From assembly GCA_905221605.1 (NCBI GenBank), contig CAJNDS010000813.1, positions 202,501-245,000 on the forward strand: 42,500 nucleotides of DNA, given 5' to 3'. Below the pieces are notes generated by a model. It saw only the letters and a list, made by a program, of their open reading frames with translations, was not told where the DNA came from and did no database searches. The translations under genes were made by a program, and so were the position numbers. Source of the DNA: Symbiodinium natans. Lineage: Eukaryota; Sar; Dinophyceae; Suessiales; Symbiodiniaceae. Below, piece after piece: positions 39,723 to 42,500 of the stretch (the first letter of the stretch is position 1; each line of letters begins with the position of its first letter).

Positions 39723-42119
39723 ATGGCCGGCCAAAGCAACGATACCAGCATGCGCGCTGTGTGGCGACATTTTGGCCGCCATGGAGCTCGACGAGTGGAG
39801 GTGCCGCATTGGCTTGGCCTTTCCAAGCCTCTTCGCTGTGATAAAACCTTTCTATTTAGTTCTTTTTTGTTTCAAGGGAATCTCAGCTCGTCTGCCTCTT
39901 ACCCAGGGCCTGCGCCACCCTGGCGGATGCTCAGCGATTTGATGCTGATGTGGCTTTCCACCGTAGCACCAGCGTTGGCCCGTCCAGGCCAGCGATACAA
40001 GTAGCAAGAAACCATGGGTCAACCTGGTTATTGTCTGATAGTTCTCCTCTTCCCGGCTCTTGACCAGCGAAGGGGGGGGCGGGGCGGGCGGGTTCGTCAC
40101 AACCCTTCGCCAGGTGCTTTGAGGGGAGTGCGAGGTATGCTTTGCGTAAACCGTCGCAGAATAAAGAACTCTCCTTCGGGACATGATGGCCGATTTGGTT
40201 GCCGTGGAGTTCAGGGTGGATGCTCTTTGCTTAGCCTTGGGTGCCACGTCGCCACCACAGAAGTCCATGGAGTTCGGTTTCTCTGCCCCGCAGGTGTTTT
40301 GAGGACGATAGCTTAGACCTTGTCTACATTGATGCAGATCACAAGTGTCTTGTCTGCACGTACGAAAGTGACCAGAGCATTCGGCAACAGCTTTGTGCCT
40401 GTAGCTTCTCGCTTTTGCCGACCAGCCTGCAGGCACAATCTATCACATACCAGCTCGTTGTTACGATTTCTTACGCACATTTCTTGGCAGGTGGTGGAGC
40501 GTGTTGCAAGACTTGAGCGCCTGGTGGCCCAAAGTCCGGCCTGGTGGGCTCATGCGACTTGGCTCATCCACTGCTTTGATTTCCTGCGGTGCTTACTTAG
40601 GAACTGACCGTGGAGCACAAAATCCCCTAGAGCGGGACCCGGTAAGCGGACTCTTCAAGAGCTCGCGAGGCTGCAAGTTCATATCGCTGCAAGGAACTCT
40701 GCCCATCGCAAAAGCAGGGGCGGCGCAGGGGCAGAATCGCATGGAGTGCACGTGGGGGACTGAAGCGCAAGGACCATCTGGCACATTGAACGACGCCCGA
40801 ACTACGACTGGGCGCTTGACGTAAGGCGTCTCGCGTAGGCAGAAGGCGCCTCATCAGGGCATCACATTGCAGTTCTCTAGTATGGCGCACTTTTTTGAAA
40901 TGACATTCGGGCGTCTCGAGAGCGCCCCTGCAGTTTTCCGTTCTGGTACCTCCTTAACCTACTGTAGCTATCTTTGAGGTCTCGCGTAGGTGTCGTTCTC
41001 GCGCATGTCATCTACTTTGGCGGGTGTCCCATTAGAGCCCTAAAACCCGAACCATTCCCGCGACAAGCCATAGACGACGCTCAATCTACCACATTAAAGT
41101 GACACTGAACCCCACACTCCCGTATCCCACGCAAGATTTCCGAGGTTCCGGTTATGTGGACTTGTTAATATCAGATACCGTGTGCGTCGCTCTGTTTGGT
41201 CGGGAACGGACACACACATTCCGGCGCTTCCAGCAAATTTCGCAATTTTGCTATATGTTGCACAAGTAGTCTGGCAAGGGCATCAAATTGGGGTTTCGAA
41301 GTGCATCTTCGTCCGAAATCCTATCGAATCGGTACTCTGCGCTAGGTCTCGCGTGCATTTTGCTTGTTGCTTGCTAGCCTGGCCAGGGCGTCTCCCTGCA
41401 GATTAGCCTTCCGTGGGTCACTTTTTGAATGCGCAGGTTGCCTTCCCTTTGGCATTCAGGGGTGTCTGCTTGGGGTGAGTCGCCTTTTCCCAGTTAGGAA
41501 GTTAGGTACAAACCTCGCTAGCGTGCGTTTGGACGCGACATTTGCACAGTGCACCTGGGTGATACATGTTGAAATGTGTTCCTTTTATTTGCACGCGTGC
41601 ACTGACATAGGCAGAGGGCTAAAATGCGAAAGAGAAGCAGTCACATCTCATTCGTTTTCTTGCGCTGGATCGTATATGTTCCTACGGATGAAACACAGTG
41701 AGGATGGGGCACGACTTCCATTTCAATACGTTGATGGAGCGTGAAGAGCTGGATGAAGGGAGCATCAATGACGTGCCCATTGCAGTCGCTGCATTTTTCC
41801 GGGCGCCTTCAGAAGTGCTCCTGCATTCTGGCTTTGTATGGCCACATGCTCAGCCGAATCAGCTTTCATTCCAAGAGCTGACTCATAGTGTCCACGAAAG
41901 TGAGCCTGCTTCCTTGTAAGGTCTGTCCAAAAGTCGAAGAACGTCGGCAGCAACACCTCAGAGGTCCCAGAGCCAAAGAAAGGCCCACGAAGGCTTCTAG
42001 TTTCCTCGCATGTCAACTGCGCCTCTGAGGTTTCCCTGCAGCGGCAAGAGCTCTGCGAGTTGCTGCGCAGGCGGCTGAAGCCCCACTTCAGATTCGAGAT
42101 ATGCGACTTGAGACCATGA
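39723..42119 (+). CDS. SAM-dependent methyltransferase, Methyltransf_24-like (multi-exon)
   Basis: Secure exons: 40294-40344 after GCCCCGCAG (FEDDSLDLVYIDADHK, motif with the acidic D-A-D-H); 40491-40553 after TTGGCAG (WWSVLQDLSAWWPKVRPGGL), joined in phase over a GT-AG intron; 41703 onward after CACAGTGAG (MMGHDFHFNTLM, then DVPIAVAAFFRAPSEVLLHS), joined in phase over a 1.1-kb intron with a GC donor. The D-x-V-Y-I-D-A-x-H, W-W-P-K-x-x-P-G-G and G-H-D-F series is typical of Methyltransf_24 class I enzymes, which move a methyl group from S-adenosylmethionine to an unknown substrate. A probable N-terminal exon is 39723-39797 (RAVWRHFGRHGARRVEV, start of motif I, GC donor). A last coding stretch, about 41904-42119 (EVSLQRQELCELLRRRLKPH), ends at TGA 42117-42119. 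How it joins the 41703 exon, whose own frame stops at 41919, is unresolved. Confidence 0.75.
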
Positions 42120-42500
42120 GATCTGGAGAAGAAAAAATGCATCAGCGCGGAGCACGTTGCCAGTAACAGGCAGCATGGGATTCGATGACCAAGTCAGTCT
42201 GCATGAAGGCTAGAGGCTTTTGGAGTATAATTGGGTAAACGATATAGTAGCTGCCAGATGTGATCTTTGTACAGTGTTTTACAGTGTTGTACGGTGCATT
42301 GCGGTTTCAACATGTTACTGTGGGGCGGCTCTCGAAGCTGTGCCATCATGTTCGGCCAATGCAAAAATGTGTATTGTGGACTCTCATGTTGATGCCAGAT
42401 GCTGCAATGTGGCACCAGATGGTAGTATCATGTGAGCTCATGTTCATGGCACTTGTCATCCCCGGGCTGAGACAACCCCTGCAACATAGTGCAACTACTG
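42120..42500. other. 3' flank, no recognisable gene
   Basis: Short frames on both strands. Tandem-like GTGTTTTACAGTGTTGTACG words near 42275-42295. Nothing supportable. Confidence 0.4.

Noticed and set aside
41765-42142. 125-codon minus-strand ORF
   Set aside because: Antisense shadow of the methyltransferase 3' exons.
1-42500. Dinoflagellate spliced-leader relic (CCATTTTGGCTCAAG)
   Set aside because: I looked for it on the plus strand and found no convincing match. A computed search on both strands would be needed.

Overview
The window looks like nuclear DNA of a dinoflagellate, most likely of the Symbiodiniaceae/Suessiales type. The evidence is short exons scattered through long non-coding sequence, intron 5' ends that are mostly GC (also GT and GA), intron 3' ends of the form AG|G, and TTTAGGG-type telomere repeats. 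No bacterial or organellar gene, rRNA, tRNA or CRISPR array is visible. Exon models were made by eye from protein motifs and splice phase. Entries without a family name are low-confidence coding stretches.

Layout. 0-8 kb: degenerate repeats, a foldback element (2.13-2.31 kb), and one good exon of a secreted or surface-type protein with a Thr/Ser/Pro tail (2.94-3.78 kb). 8.15-10.2 kb: the best gene, an EHD/sarcalumenin-like dynamin-superfamily GTPase whose 13 short exons join in phase through 12 short introns, nine with GC donors. 10.2-15.4 kb: scattered plus-strand coding candidates. 15.9-19.9 kb: coding-looking blocks mainly on the minus strand. 20-23.2 kb: a dispersed repeat present twice and a tandemly duplicated Pro-rich exon. 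23.9-24.8 kb: an Ala/Lys/Glu coiled-coil ORF made of eight near-identical 25-26-residue units. 25.4-26.3 kb: a 310-codon minus-strand ORF of unknown nature.

31.9-42.1 kb is the most unusual part. A methyltransferase-like exon (31.94 kb) is followed by arrays of telomere-like repeats in both orientations (32.85-35.39 kb). Between them lie several open blocks that read as a polytopic membrane protein, with the telomeric DNA in the introns. Then comes 2.3 kb of extremely G-rich, strand-asymmetric minisatellite carrying six copies of a conserved ~23-bp tag, then tetranucleotide and octanucleotide microsatellites. The right end holds a Methyltransf_24-type SAM-dependent methyltransferase gene (about 39.7-42.1 kb) with convincing motif exons.

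The identifiable genes (GTPase, surface protein, coiled-coil protein, membrane protein, methyltransferase) do not form an obvious pathway. The region reads as ordinary dinoflagellate gene-plus-repeat DNA with one exceptional repeat-rich locus.
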